DNA from: MWBF01 sp040772005
GTDB lineage: Bacteria > Chloroflexota > Anaerolineae > CG2-30-64-16
Length of the DNA: 64,000 nt
Reading direction: 5' to 3'
Assembly (NCBI GenBank): GCA_040772005.1
Contig: JAXGYZ010000010.1
Coordinates: 124,001-188,000, forward strand
A program made the position numbers and the translations under genes. Positions 1 to 8,744 of the stretch are shown here, piece by piece (the first letter of the stretch is position 1; each line of letters opens with the position of its first letter). The notes beneath the pieces are model-generated. The model saw only the letters and a list, made by a program, of their open reading frames with translations, was not told the DNA's origin and did no database searches.

Positions 1-465
1 ACGCTGGCGCGGCTCGAAAAGGGCGGCTTGGTCGTCGAGCAGGCAGTGGAGCAGGATGCCGGGCCGGAGAAGCGGGTCTATGCCATCACCAACGCCGGTT
101 TGGCCGAACTGGAGGTCTGGTTCGGCTGCGGCACGCCGCCTGAGCACCAGCGCGATGCCTTCTTTCTGAAGCTGATGGTCGCGCTGGTCTCGCAGGCGGC
201 CGATCCGTATCGCGTGCTTAACACGCAGCGCACCGCGCTCTACCGCGCTCTGCACGCGCTGACAGAACAGCGGGCGCGTGTCGATCCGCGGCTGGAATTG
301 GCACGAGTGCTCCAGCTTGAGAAGGCTGCGATGCACCTGGAAGCAGACCTGCGCTGGCTGGATATGGCCGAGGCCCGGCTCGATGAAATCCAGCGCCAGC
401 CGCTGCCGGAGCCTGAAGCCCGGCCGCGCGGGCGTCCGCGCAAGCCGCCGGATGATAGTCACTAG
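1..465 (+). CDS. PadR family transcriptional regulator, 5' truncated by window edge
   Basis: The reading frame is open from base 1, so the real start lies upstream of the window. The first visible residues (TLARLEKGGLV) are the end of a PadR winged-helix domain, followed by the wing (KRVYAITNAGLAELEVW). The remainder, about 100 residues, is the helical C-terminal dimerisation domain typical of PadR proteins (vir_act_alpha_C type), ending in a basic Pro/Arg tail. PadR proteins commonly repress a neighbouring efflux operon and are released by a ligand. Here the gene sits 32 bp upstream of an ATPase/adaptor/permease operon on the same strand, so it probably controls that operon. The ligand cannot be inferred. 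Confidence 0.88.
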   Translation, partial: TLARLEKGGLVVEQAVEQDAGPEKRVYAITNAGLAELEVWFGCGTPPEHQRDAFFLKLMVALVSQAADPYRVLNTQRTALYRALHALTEQRARVDPRLELARVLQLEKAAMHLEADLRWLDMAEARLDEIQRQPLPEPEARPRGRPRKPPDDSH

Positions 466-497
466 TACGATGGTAGTTAGTAGCACCAGGAGGAAGT

Positions 498-1226
498 ATG
501 CCACTCGTTCAGACCGTAAACTTGACCAAGACCTACGGCCAGGGTCAGACGACGGTTGTCGCCCTCGACCATGTCAACATTTCCGTGGACGCGGGCGAGC
601 TGGTCGCAGTGATGGGCCCCAGCGGCTGCGGTAAGTCGACGCTGCTGCACCTGCTCGGCGGGCTCGACCGGCCCACGGAGGGCAGTGTGATGATCGACGG
701 GAAGTCGCTCTCGAGCCTGTCGGACAACGCGCTGGCCCAGATGCGCCGCCGGAAGATCGGGTTCATCTTCCAGTTCTTCAACCTTATCCCGATCCTCGAT
801 GCCGTCGATAACGCCGCGCTGCCCCTGCTGCTGGATGGCAAGAATCGCGCGCAGGCCAAGCAGAAGGCGACCGAGTGGCTGCAGCGGGTGGGCCTGGGTG
901 AGCGGCTGCACAACCGGCCCGACGAACTCTCCGCGGGCCAGCAGCAGCGCGTCGCCATCGCGCGGGCCCTGCTCACCGACCCGATGTTGGTGCTGGCCGA
1001 TGAGCCGACCGGCAACCTGGATTCGCGCGCAGCGGACGAAATCGCCGGTCTGCTAAGGCAGGTGGCGAAGGAGTGGGGCCATGCGGTGCTCATGGTGACG
1101 CATGACCCGCGCATTGCTGCACACGCGGATCGCATCATCTTTCTGAAAGATGGCACGGTCGTCAATGAGACCGCACTCGGTGCCGAGCGTACCGGCGCGG
1201 GCGAGCCGGCGCGGGTTGCCGCTTAG
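498..1226 (+). CDS. ABC transporter ATP-binding protein, MacB/LolD type
   Basis: This 242-residue ATPase belongs to the LolD/MacB/FtsE branch. Walker A is GPSGCGKST at residues 40-48. The signature reads LSAGQ rather than LSGGQ, and Walker B is LVLADEPTG. An AGGAGG-like Shine-Dalgarno (caggaggaagt) lies just before the ATG. It would energise the FtsX-type permease encoded two genes downstream, together with the HlyD-type adaptor between them. Such tripartite systems export antibiotics, peptides or lipoproteins by a mechanotransmission mechanism; the cargo is unknown here. The Ala in the signature motif is a mild deviation that occurs in the family. Confidence 0.93.
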   Translation: MPLVQTVNLTKTYGQGQTTVVALDHVNISVDAGELVAVMGPSGCGKSTLLHLLGGLDRPTEGSVMIDGKSLSSLSDNALAQMRRRKIGFIFQFFNLIPILDAVDNAALPLLLDGKNRAQAKQKATEWLQRVGLGERLHNRPDELSAGQQQRVAIARALLTDPMLVLADEPTGNLDSRAADEIAGLLRQVAKEWGHAVLMVTHDPRIAAHADRIIFLKDGTVVNETALGAERTGAGEPARVAA

Positions 1227-1243
1227 CTGCGGGGGGAGATGCC

Positions 1244-2536
1244 ATGACGAGTGTTCGTTTGCGTATCCCATGTGTGCTGTTGGTGGCGCTTATACTGGCC
1301 GGATGCCGCACGCAAATCGTGCCGGAGAAGCCCACGCCGACGGCTGCGCCTGTGACCTCTGCCAGCCGCGCACCGGTTGGCGGCCGCATCGTCGCGGGCG
1401 GGCGCATCGTCCCGCTCCGCGATGTGGCGCTCAGTTTCAGCAGCGGCGGCATCGTGCGCGATGTGCGCATCACCGAAGGGGAGCAGGTCGAAGCGGGGCA
1501 GGCGCTGGCTCAACTCGACATAACTCTGCTGGAGGCGCAACTGGCCCAGGCCGAGGCCAGTGTGAAGGCCGCACAGGCGCGGCTGGATGAGCAGGGCCGC
1601 GGCCCGACGGAGCCGGCGCGGGCGGCCGCAGAACAGAACCTGGCAGCGACGCAGGCGACCTACGATAAGCTGGCCGCAGGGCCGGCCTCAGCAGACCTGG
1701 CCGCAGCCCGTGCGGCGCTGGCAGCAGCGCAGGCCAATTACGCGCAGGTCCGTGCCGGACCGGACGCCGGCCTGCTGGCCCAACTTAAGGCGCAGGCGGC
1801 CAACGCGAAGGCTGCGCTCGACCAGGCGCAGGCCGCGTACGACCGGGTCAAGGACAGCCCCGACGTGGGCATGCTCCCGCAGAGCGTCACGTTGCAGCAG
1901 GCCACCAACAATTACAACGCGGCCCTGGCTGCGTATGACGCGGCAGCCAGTCATCCCACCGCGCAGGAACTCGCGGCGGCTGCTGCGCAGGTGGACGCGG
2001 CGCAGGCCGCACTGGATCGTCTCGTGCCGGACGCGGTGCAGATTCAGGCTGCGCTGGCCGCGGTCGAGAGCACCAAGGCGCAACTGGCTGCGCTGGAGCC
2101 TTCGGCGGATGAGGCCGCTGTGTTGCGGGCCAACCTGGAGGCTGCGGTGGCGGGCCGCACGGTGGTCGAGGCACAACTCAAGAACGCCAGCTTGGTAGCG
2201 CCCTTTGCGGGCACTGTGATGAAGCTCGATCTCGTCCCCGGCGGCTACGTTGCGCCCGGCGCGCCCGTCCTGCTGCTGGCGGACGCCTCCGCCTGGCAGG
2301 TGGAGACCACCGACCTCACGGAGCTGAACGTGGCCGAGGTCAGCCTGGACGCGCCGGTCACCGTAACCTTCGACGCGCTGCCCGACCTTGAGCTGACCGG
2401 CCGCGTCGCGTCGATCGAGCCCTATGGCGAGAGCCGCCAGGGGGACATCGTCTATGCTGTTCGCATTGTTCTCGACCGCCAGGACCCGCGCTTGCGCTGG
2501 AACATGACGGCGAAAGTCAGTATCGCATCCCGATAG
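1244..2536 (+). CDS. HlyD/RND-type membrane-fusion adaptor lipoprotein
   Basis: 430 residues. The N-terminus is a lipoprotein signal with lipobox LAGC (Cys21) followed by a Pro/Thr/Ala linker. Next comes a biotinyl-lipoyl-like half (FSSGGIVRDVRITEGEQVEAGQ), then a very long Ala/Gln-rich coiled coil (about residues 85-305). The second lipoyl half (LVAPFAGTVMKLDLVPGGYV) and a beta-barrel domain (DASAWQVETTDLTELN onward) follow. This is the standard HlyD/MacA domain order. It is cotranscribed 17 bp after the ATPase and should bridge the permease to the cell exterior. The lipid anchor instead of a TM helix is common in this group. Confidence 0.92.
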   Translation: MTSVRLRIPCVLLVALILAGCRTQIVPEKPTPTAAPVTSASRAPVGGRIVAGGRIVPLRDVALSFSSGGIVRDVRITEGEQVEAGQALAQLDITLLEAQLAQAEASVKAAQARLDEQGRGPTEPARAAAEQNLAATQATYDKLAAGPASADLAAARAALAAAQANYAQVRAGPDAGLLAQLKAQAANAKAALDQAQAAYDRVKDSPDVGMLPQSVTLQQATNNYNAALAAYDAAASHPTAQELAAAAAQVDAAQAALDRLVPDAVQIQAALAAVESTKAQLAALEPSADEAAVLRANLEAAVAGRTVVEAQLKNASLVAPFAGTVMKLDLVPGGYVAPGAPVLLLADASAWQVETTDLTELNVAEVSLDAPVTVTFDALPDLELTGRVASIEPYGESRQGDIVYAVRIVLDRQDPRLRWNMTAKVSIASR

Positions 2537-2552
2537 GGGTTTTGAGCTGTAG

Positions 2553-2574
2553 GGGGCTCCCTGTGTGGAGCCCC
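2553..2574 (+). promoter_or_regulatory. Intercistronic hairpin between adaptor and permease
   Basis: A perfect 8-bp inverted repeat (GGGGCTCC / GGAGCCCC) with a 6-nt loop lies between the adaptor stop and the permease ATG at 2595. No U-run follows, so it is more likely an mRNA processing, stability or attenuation element than a full terminator. The permease Shine-Dalgarno (gaaagga) lies just after it. Confidence 0.5.
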
Positions 2575-2594
2575 AATCTCGAAAGGAACTATCA

Positions 2595-5162
2595 ATGGGC
2601 TTCCAATTGTCGCTGGCCGCCCGTTACCTTTGGGGCCGCAAGCTGCGGTCCTTTCTGACGACCCTGGCAATCGTCATCGGTGTCATGGTCATCTTCGGCA
2701 TGGGCACCGTCCTGCCGACGATGATGGAGAGCTTTCAGCAGAACCTCCTCGCCCTCTCCGGCCAGGCGGATGTGACGGTCACGAGCAAGACGGGCGAGGC
2801 TTTCTCCGCGCGTATGCTGGACAAGGTCGCCGCGGTGGATGGGCTGCGCGCAGTGGCCGGCTCCATCTCGCGACCCGTCAACCTGCCGCCGAACTTCTAT
2901 GGCCGCGATGCAGCCGTGCCCAGCCTGACACTGGTGGGGATCGATCCAGTGGCCGGCCCCTTGTTGCACGACTATACGACCTCAGAAGGCCGCTTCCTCA
3001 AGGAGGGCGACGGCAACCGCGCGGTCATCCGCCGGAGTCTGGCCGACCAGTTGGGGTTGCAGCTCGGTGACACGCTGCGCATGCCGACGACGGAGGGAGT
3101 GGTGAGGCTCGAAATCGTGGGCCTGCGTCCCGGTGTGGCGCTGGCCGGCGGCGAAGAGGTGCTGATTCCGCTGGAGCAGGCGCAGAAGCTGCTCACCATG
3201 CAGGGCCAGCTCAACGTCATCGAGGCGAACCTCGCCACCACGGATGAGGCCCAGCGCCAGGTCATCATCGACCAGATCCAGGCGCAGCTTGGCAGCGGCT
3301 ACAGCATCAATGCCCTGATGAGCGGCTCGGAACTCTTTGCGTCCATTGGGATGGCCCAGGCTGCGTTCAACGTCCTGGGCTTCCTCACGCTGTTCATGGG
3401 CGCGTTCATTATCTTCAATACCTTTCGGACCATCGTGGCCGAGCGCCGTCATGACATCGGTATGCTGCGTGCGATCGGCGCCAGCCGCGGCACCATCGTC
3501 GGTCTGATCATGAGCGAGGGTCTGGTGCAGGGGCTGGTCGGCACGGCGCTGGGCCTGGTGCTCGGCTACCTGTTGGGCGCCGTCATCATGCAGGGCGCGG
3601 GCACCATCGCCCAGCAGTTCCTCAGCATTCGTATGGGCCTGCCCGTGATCCAGCCTGCACTCGTGGTCACCTCGATTGTGCTCGGTGTGGGCGTGACCCT
3701 CGTAGCCGGCCTCATCCCTGCGCTGACGGCCAGCCGCGTGACGCCGCTGGAAGTCCTGCGGCCCATGGCGGGCGACAAGTCACAGCGCATCAGCCGGATC
3801 GCCACGATCGTGGGCGCTCTCATGATCGCGTTTGCACTGGTCGGGCTGCTGTCGCGCGTCTTTGCGCTGGTGGCGCTGGGCGGGCTATTCATCCTGGTCG
3901 GCCTGATCCTGGTTGGTCCGGCCCTGGTCAGGCCGCTGGCTGGTGTGCTCAGCGGCCTGGTTGCGCTGGCAATCGCGCGCGACGGGACGGGCGAGCTGGC
4001 GCAGGGCAACATCACGCGCCAGCCCACGCGTTCGGCCATCACTGCGAGTGCGACCATGATTGGCCTGGCGATTGTGGTCGGCGCTGGCGGACTGATGTGG
4101 AGCCTCAACGGCAGCCTGATGGGCATGTTCCGCAAGACGATGGGCAGCGACTACATGCTTATCCCCCCTTCGGTGAGCATCTGGGAGGGCAACGTTGGCG
4201 CGACCACCATCCTGGCCGACAAGATTCGATCGGTGCCCGGTGTCGGGACGGTCAGCACACTGCGCTACGCCCGGTCCGAATTCCCGACGAGCGGGGCACG
4301 GGGCACTGGCACGGTGGAGTTCTCCGTGTTGGGCATCGACCCGCCGACGTTTCGCGAGGTCTCGGGGATGGACTTCACCGAAGGTGATCCGGAGCAGGCC
4401 TACGCGGCGCTGTCTGCAGGACGGTCGATTATCGTCAACGGCATCCTGGCGGTCCAGGCGGGCGTCAAGGCCGGCGATACTGTGACCCTGTCAACCCCTC
4501 AAGGGCAACTGGACTATCACGTCGTGGCAATCGGCAGTGATGTGCTGAACATGAAGATCAACACCGCGTATATCTCGCAGGCCATGATGCGCGAGGACTT
4601 CAACAAGGTCGAGGATATCTTCGTGCAGGTCAACCTGGCGCAGGGCGCGGACGTGGCGGAGGCGGAGTCGCGTTTGAAAACCATCGTGGAGGACTATCCC
4701 CAGTTCCGTTTTGTGGCCACGCGCGAATACCTGTCCGAGTTCGGTAAGCAATTCGATGCGATGTTTGCGGGGGTCTATGTGCTGCTGGCCCTGCTCTCGG
4801 TGCCGTCGCTCATCGCCATCCTCAATACCCTGGCGATTGGCGTGATCGAGCGCACGCGCGAGATCGGCATGTTGCGGGCCATCGGTGCCGCGCGCGGCCA
4901 GGTGCGCCGGATGATCGTCGCTGAAGCGCTGTTGCTCGCCGCCATCGGCACCGCCTTCGGATTGCTGGGCGGGCTCTATCTGAGCTACCTGATGGTCGCA
5001 GGCCTGGGGGCCAGCGGTGTCTTCAGGATGAACTACTCATTCCCGCTGGCAAGCGTGCTGGCCGCCATCGCGGCGGGCCTGCTCTTCGGCGTGCTGGCCG
5101 CGCTCTTCCCGGCCCGTCAGGCGGCGCAGATGGAGATTATCAAGGCGCTGCGGTACGAGTAG
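2595..5162 (+). CDS. ABC transporter permease with two FtsX domains
   Basis: 855 residues from the ATG at 2595, chosen because GAAAGGA lies 7 nt before it; an in-frame GTG at 2565 falls inside a hairpin. The N-terminal TM helix (SFLTTLAIVIGVMVIFGMG) is followed by a MacB-type extracellular domain. Then comes a three-helix FtsX module (ending with SRVTPLEVLRPM), central TM helices, a second extracellular domain (about 500-720), and a second FtsX module (ERTREIGMLRAIGAARGQ; C-terminal EIIKALRYE). It is therefore the fused two-halves permease type rather than a single-FtsX MacB. With the preceding ATPase and adaptor it forms a complete exporter of unknown substrate. Confidence 0.92.
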   Translation: MGFQLSLAARYLWGRKLRSFLTTLAIVIGVMVIFGMGTVLPTMMESFQQNLLALSGQADVTVTSKTGEAFSARMLDKVAAVDGLRAVAGSISRPVNLPPNFYGRDAAVPSLTLVGIDPVAGPLLHDYTTSEGRFLKEGDGNRAVIRRSLADQLGLQLGDTLRMPTTEGVVRLEIVGLRPGVALAGGEEVLIPLEQAQKLLTMQGQLNVIEANLATTDEAQRQVIIDQIQAQLGSGYSINALMSGSELFASIGMAQAAFNVLGFLTLFMGAFIIFNTFRTIVAERRHDIGMLRAIGASRGTIVGLIMSEGLVQGLVGTALGLVLGYLLGAVIMQGAGTIAQQFLSIRMGLPVIQPALVVTSIVLGVGVTLVAGLIPALTASRVTPLEVLRPMAGDKSQRISRIATIVGALMIAFALVGLLSRVFALVALGGLFILVGLILVGPALVRPLAGVLSGLVALAIARDGTGELAQGNITRQPTRSAITASATMIGLAIVVGAGGLMWSLNGSLMGMFRKTMGSDYMLIPPSVSIWEGNVGATTILADKIRSVPGVGTVSTLRYARSEFPTSGARGTGTVEFSVLGIDPPTFREVSGMDFTEGDPEQAYAALSAGRSIIVNGILAVQAGVKAGDTVTLSTPQGQLDYHVVAIGSDVLNMKINTAYISQAMMREDFNKVEDIFVQVNLAQGADVAEAESRLKTIVEDYPQFRFVATREYLSEFGKQFDAMFAGVYVLLALLSVPSLIAILNTLAIGVIERTREIGMLRAIGAARGQVRRMIVAEALLLAAIGTAFGLLGGLYLSYLMVAGLGASGVFRMNYSFPLASVLAAIAAGLLFGVLAALFPARQAAQMEIIKALRYE

Positions 5163-5186
5163 GTAGCGACGCTCGGGAAGATCAAG

Positions 5187-5228
5187 AGCTGGGACCGCAC
5201 ACGGCACAGTTCGAGCGCGGTCCCAGCT
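5187..5228. terminator. Bidirectional terminator hairpin between convergent operons
   Basis: A perfect 12-bp stem (AGCTGGGACCGC / GCGGTCCCAGCT) with an 18-nt loop sits between the end of the plus-strand permease gene (5162) and the end of the minus-strand nitroreductase gene (5234). There is no long U-tract on either side, so strength is uncertain. Its position between convergent genes makes shared termination the natural reading. Confidence 0.65.
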
Positions 5229-5233
5229 TGTGT

Positions 5234-5782
5234 CTACAGCCGCGCCCTCACCACCTCGGCCAGGTTGCGTTTTGCGGGCGCAGTGGCGGGTTGCGCCGCA
5301 TAGCCCAGCGGCAGGATGGCCAGTGGGGCCAACATCTCCGGCAGTTGGAGCGCGGTGCTGAGCGCCACCGGGTCGAAGCCGCCGACCCAACAGCTTGCCA
5401 GGCCTAGCGCCGTGGCGGCCAGCAGCATGTTTTCCACGGCCGCCGCGATGTCCTCGACGATGAGCTTCTGAGAATGCTGCCACCCATAGCGGCTCATGCT
5501 GCGCTGCACATCCGCGCAGACCACGATTAACACCGGGGCCTGGACCAGCCAGTCCTGGTGGGCGCCGCCGGCCCATGAATTCCCCCGGTAGGTCGTCTGC
5601 ATGATGGCCTGTTTGAGGGCTGCATCGCGCTCGACGACGATGAATTCCCATGGCTGGCGGTTGCCCGCGCTGGGCGCCATGATGCCAGCCTGGAGTACCT
5701 GATCGATCAGCTTCGTATCGACCGGGTCGGGCCGGTACTTGCGCACGCTGCGGCGCGCCTGTATCACCTCAAAGAAATCCAT
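5234..5782 (-). CDS. Nitroreductase family flavoprotein
   Basis: 182 residues with the family N-terminus FFEVIQARRSVRKY (FMN phosphate-binding Arg/Ser), APSAGNRQPW near residues 36-45, and the C-terminal GLASCWVGG flavin-proximal segment. These enzymes use FMN and NAD(P)H to reduce nitro groups, quinones, or enone and dehydro-amino substrates, usually as dimers. The length is at the short end of the family but all core motifs are present. Its ATG lies 13 nt after the stop of the peptide-transporter ATPase, so it looks like the last gene of that operon. A link to peptide or amide catabolism is possible but not shown. Confidence 0.9.
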   Translation of the reverse strand: MDFFEVIQARRSVRKYRPDPVDTKLIDQVLQAGIMAPSAGNRQPWEFIVVERDAALKQAIMQTTYRGNSWAGGAHQDWLVQAPVLIVVCADVQRSMSRYGWQHSQKLIVEDIAAAVENMLLAATALGLASCWVGGFDPVALSTALQLPEMLAPLAILPLGYAAQPATAPAKRNLAEVVRARL

Positions 5783-5795
5783 GCCGTATGACCTT

Positions 5796-6809
5796 TCAGA
5801 CGTAGAGCCAGCATTCGGTCAGATGTCCGGGAACTGGTTCGATCGTCGGGGGCGCCTCTTGCGCGCACTGCGGCATCGCGCGCGGGCAGCGCGGATGGAA
5901 CCGGCAGCCCGGCGGGATATGGGCCGCTGAAGGAACGACGTCGCGTATGCGGGGCTCCTGGCGTCGCACGTCAGGATCCGGCACGGGCACTGCTGCAATC
6001 AGGGCTTGCGTGTAGGGATGCAACGGGCTGCTGATGACCGCCTGCGTTGGCCCCATCTCCACGACCCGGCCCAGGTACATGATGGCGGTGCGCTGGCACA
6101 TGTACTGAATCAGGGACAGGTCGTGCGAGATGTAGACCACGGCCAGGGAGAGGTCCGTCGCCAGCCGCTTCATCAGGTTGAGCACGCTGGCCCGCACAGA
6201 TACGTCGAGCATGGAGACGGGCTCGTCGGCCACGAGGAAGACTGGATTGAGTACCAGAGCTCGCGCCAGCACCACGCGCTGCAGTTGGCCGCCGCTCATC
6301 TGGTGCGGATACTTGCGCAAGAAGGTGCGCGCGGGCCGCAAATTGACCGCTTCCAGCGCCTTGATCACCATCTCCTGCGCCTGCTCGCCCGCACCCATGC
6401 CGTGGATGATGAGCGGCTCCAACACGGCGCGTTCGATGGTGAAGCGCGGGTTGAGCGCTTCGTAGGGGTTTTGGAACATCAACTGTGCTTGCCGCCGGAA
6501 TGTTTTTTGCGCGGGCGCGTTCAGTCCGTTCACGTTCTGCCCCTGGAACAGCACCTCACCGCTGGTCGGCCGTGTGAGCCGCAAGAGCAGCTTGCCGGTA
6601 GTTGTCTTGCCGCATCCACTCTCCCCGGCCAGCCCCAGCGCCTCGCCCCGGTTCACATGGAGCGAGACACCATCCACGGCACGCACGGCCAGTTCGGACG
6701 CTCCGCCGAAGGCGCCCAACACCCCCCGGCGCAGAGGGTAGTGCTTGTGAACCTGATGCAATTCGACGACCGCCGCGCCGTTTGAGGCTAGACGCTCATT
6801 TTCTGCCAT
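5796..6809 (-). CDS. Oligopeptide/dipeptide ABC transporter ATPase, DppF/OppF type
   Basis: 337 residues. Walker A is GESGCGKTT at 62-70, the signature is MSGGQLQRV, and Walker B is FLVADEPVSMLD. The C-terminal oligo_HPY extension (HPYTQALIAAVP) ends in the four-cysteine pattern (PGCRFHPRCP, MPQC, TECW) that in related DppD/DppF proteins can bind an Fe-S cluster. The start overlaps the DppD-type gene by 22 bp. It pairs with that protein to power uptake by the adjacent permeases. It may also power the second permease pair at 16.5-18.4 kb, which has no ATPase of its own. Confidence 0.94.
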   Translation of the reverse strand: MAENERLASNGAAVVELHQVHKHYPLRRGVLGAFGGASELAVRAVDGVSLHVNRGEALGLAGESGCGKTTTGKLLLRLTRPTSGEVLFQGQNVNGLNAPAQKTFRRQAQLMFQNPYEALNPRFTIERAVLEPLIIHGMGAGEQAQEMVIKALEAVNLRPARTFLRKYPHQMSGGQLQRVVLARALVLNPVFLVADEPVSMLDVSVRASVLNLMKRLATDLSLAVVYISHDLSLIQYMCQRTAIMYLGRVVEMGPTQAVISSPLHPYTQALIAAVPVPDPDVRRQEPRIRDVVPSAAHIPPGCRFHPRCPRAMPQCAQEAPPTIEPVPGHLTECWLYV

Positions 6810-7801
6810 GTCTCGGCCTCCTCAGCCTGGGCTCGCATGATCTGCGCATCCTGCATTCGATGACACGCGACCCGATGCCCGGGATCCAATGGGAGATATC
6901 GCGGCGCTTCGGCGCGGCAGATGTCCAGCGCGAAGGGACAACGTGGGGCAAACTTGCATCCCGGTGGGGCGTGCAGGATGCCCGGCGGATGTCCCTCGAT
7001 CGCGACCAGGGGTCGCGGCTGCAGGAGGTTCGGGAATGCCCGCGCCAGCCCCATCGTGTAGGGATGCGCGGGGTGCCGGAAGATGATGTTGACCGGCCCG
7101 CTCTCGACCACGTTGCCCGCATACATCACGACAACATCGTGGCATGTCTGTGCCACTACCGACATGTCGTGCGTGATCATGATGACCGAGATGCCGAGCC
7201 GCGCCTGGAGATCACGGATGACCTCCAGCACCTGCTCCTGCACAATCACATCGAGGGCTGTCACCGGTTCATCTGCGATGACGAGCTTCGGTTGCAGGGC
7301 CAGGGCCATCGCAATGACGGCGCGCTGTTTCATTCCGCCGCTGAACTCGTGCGGGTAGTGACGCAGGCGTCCGGCGTCCAGCCCGACCAACCCGAACAAC
7401 TCGCGGGCTCTGATCCGCGCTGCGGCTTTGCTCAGGCCGCCCCGTTCGCACAACACCTCGAGGAACTGGTCTTCCAGGCGGTACACCGGGTCCAGCGAGT
7501 GCATGGAGGACTGCGGAATCATGGCAATGCGCCGCCAGCGCAGCTCGCGCATCACTGGTTCGGGCAAGCTGACCAGGTCTTGCCCCTCGAAAAGGATTTG
7601 CCCGTTATCGATGCGCATGTTCCGCGGCATCACGCGCATGATTGCGCGGCCCACGCTGGTCTTTCCGCAGCCGCTTTCACCGATGAGACCCAGGCTGCGG
7701 CCCGGTCTGACGATGAAGCTGGCTCCGTCTACGGCGGTGCCGGGTCCGTGGGGCGTCTGGTACGAAGCTGTGAGTCCGCGCAGTTCCAGCAAGTTCTCCA
7801 T
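6788..7801 (-). CDS. Oligopeptide/dipeptide ABC transporter ATPase, DppD/OppD type
   Basis: 337 residues. Walker A is GESGCGKTS at 41-49, the signature is FSGGMKQRAVIA, and Walker B is LVIADEPVTALDV. The oligo_HPY tail carries the conserved cysteines (PGCKFAPRCP, DICR, ACHR). The gene begins 1 nt after the stop of the DppC-type permease and overlaps the DppF-type gene, so all four transport genes are translationally packed. It forms the heterodimeric motor with the downstream ATPase. There are no deviations in the nucleotide-binding motifs. Confidence 0.94.
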   Translation of the reverse strand: MENLLELRGLTASYQTPHGPGTAVDGASFIVRPGRSLGLIGESGCGKTSVGRAIMRVMPRNMRIDNGQILFEGQDLVSLPEPVMRELRWRRIAMIPQSSMHSLDPVYRLEDQFLEVLCERGGLSKAAARIRARELFGLVGLDAGRLRHYPHEFSGGMKQRAVIAMALALQPKLVIADEPVTALDVIVQEQVLEVIRDLQARLGISVIMITHDMSVVAQTCHDVVVMYAGNVVESGPVNIIFRHPAHPYTMGLARAFPNLLQPRPLVAIEGHPPGILHAPPGCKFAPRCPFALDICRAEAPRYLPLDPGHRVACHRMQDAQIMRAQAEEAETWQKMSV

Positions 7802-7802
7802 A

Positions 7803-8744
7803 CTACTCCTCCCTCAGTCGCGGGAAGAGCATCTCTTCTGTGCCCCGACCAATGAAGAATCCGGCCATTACCATGAGCATGATGCATATGCCGGGCGGAA
7901 TGATCCAGGCCCACGCCCCGCGCGACATGGCTTGCGCCTGGTAAGCGTCCTGCAGCATGTAACCCCAGCTCAAAATGTCGGGGTCGCTGAAGCCCAGGAA
8001 GCTGACGCTCGCTTCGGTCAGGATGGCCCAGCCCATCGCCAGTGAGCCGTAGAGAAACGAGAGCGGGAGCACATTCGGCGCCACATAGACAAATAGGATG
8101 CGCCACGGGCTGGCGCCTGCAACGCGCGCCGCCTCCACGAAGTCGCGCTCCTTGACTACCATCACCTGCGAGCGAATGACGCGGGCCGTGTTGCACCAGA
8201 AGAGCAGCGCCATTGCCAGCACAATGTTCCACAGGCTTGGCTTGAGGAAAGCGGCCAGGACAATGACGAAGGGCAGAAAGGGGATGCTGAAGGCGACGTC
8301 AGCCAGGCGCATCAGCAGGCTGTCCGTCACGCCGCCGAAATAGCCGGCCACCAGGCCGACGATGGTGCCGATGGCGGCGACCATCAGCGCGGCCGAGAAC
8401 CCTACCAGGAGCGCCGGTCGCGTGCCGAACACCAGTTGTGAGAAGATGTCGCGGCCCATGTTGGTCGTGCCCAGCAGGAACCGCGGCGAGGGCGGCTGGT
8501 TGCTGAGCCACTTCGTGCCCTCCTTGACGACCTCCTGAGGGTCGAAGGGGGCAACCAGGGGCGCGATGATGGCGATCAGCAGGAAAAATGCGTAGATGAC
8601 GAGACCGGCCAGGGCAAAACGGTCGCTGCGCATGGCACGGCCGAGTGCCGCCCAAGAGGTCGGCGCCTTCTCCAGGGTCGCGCCTTCGTCCTGGAATACC
8701 TCGTCGGCAGCATCGCTGTTCAGCGAAACGGTATCTGCCGTCAT
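7803..8744 (-). CDS. Peptide ABC transporter permease, DppC type
   Basis: 313 residues. A cytoplasmic N-terminus precedes one TM helix (FALAGLVIYAFFLLIAIIAPLVAPF), a periplasmic loop ending PRFLLGTTNMGRD, and five further TM helices forming the BPD_transp_1 domain. The EAA loop is EAARVAGASPWRILF. The initiation codon overlaps the DppB-type stop by 4 bp (ATGA), indicating coupled translation. It is the canonical second permease subunit of the binding-protein-dependent peptide importer. Confidence 0.94.
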   Translation of the reverse strand: MTADTVSLNSDAADEVFQDEGATLEKAPTSWAALGRAMRSDRFALAGLVIYAFFLLIAIIAPLVAPFDPQEVVKEGTKWLSNQPPSPRFLLGTTNMGRDIFSQLVFGTRPALLVGFSAALMVAAIGTIVGLVAGYFGGVTDSLLMRLADVAFSIPFLPFVIVLAAFLKPSLWNIVLAMALLFWCNTARVIRSQVMVVKERDFVEAARVAGASPWRILFVYVAPNVLPLSFLYGSLAMGWAILTEASVSFLGFSDPDILSWGYMLQDAYQAQAMSRGAWAWIIPPGICIMLMVMAGFFIGRGTEEMLFPRLREE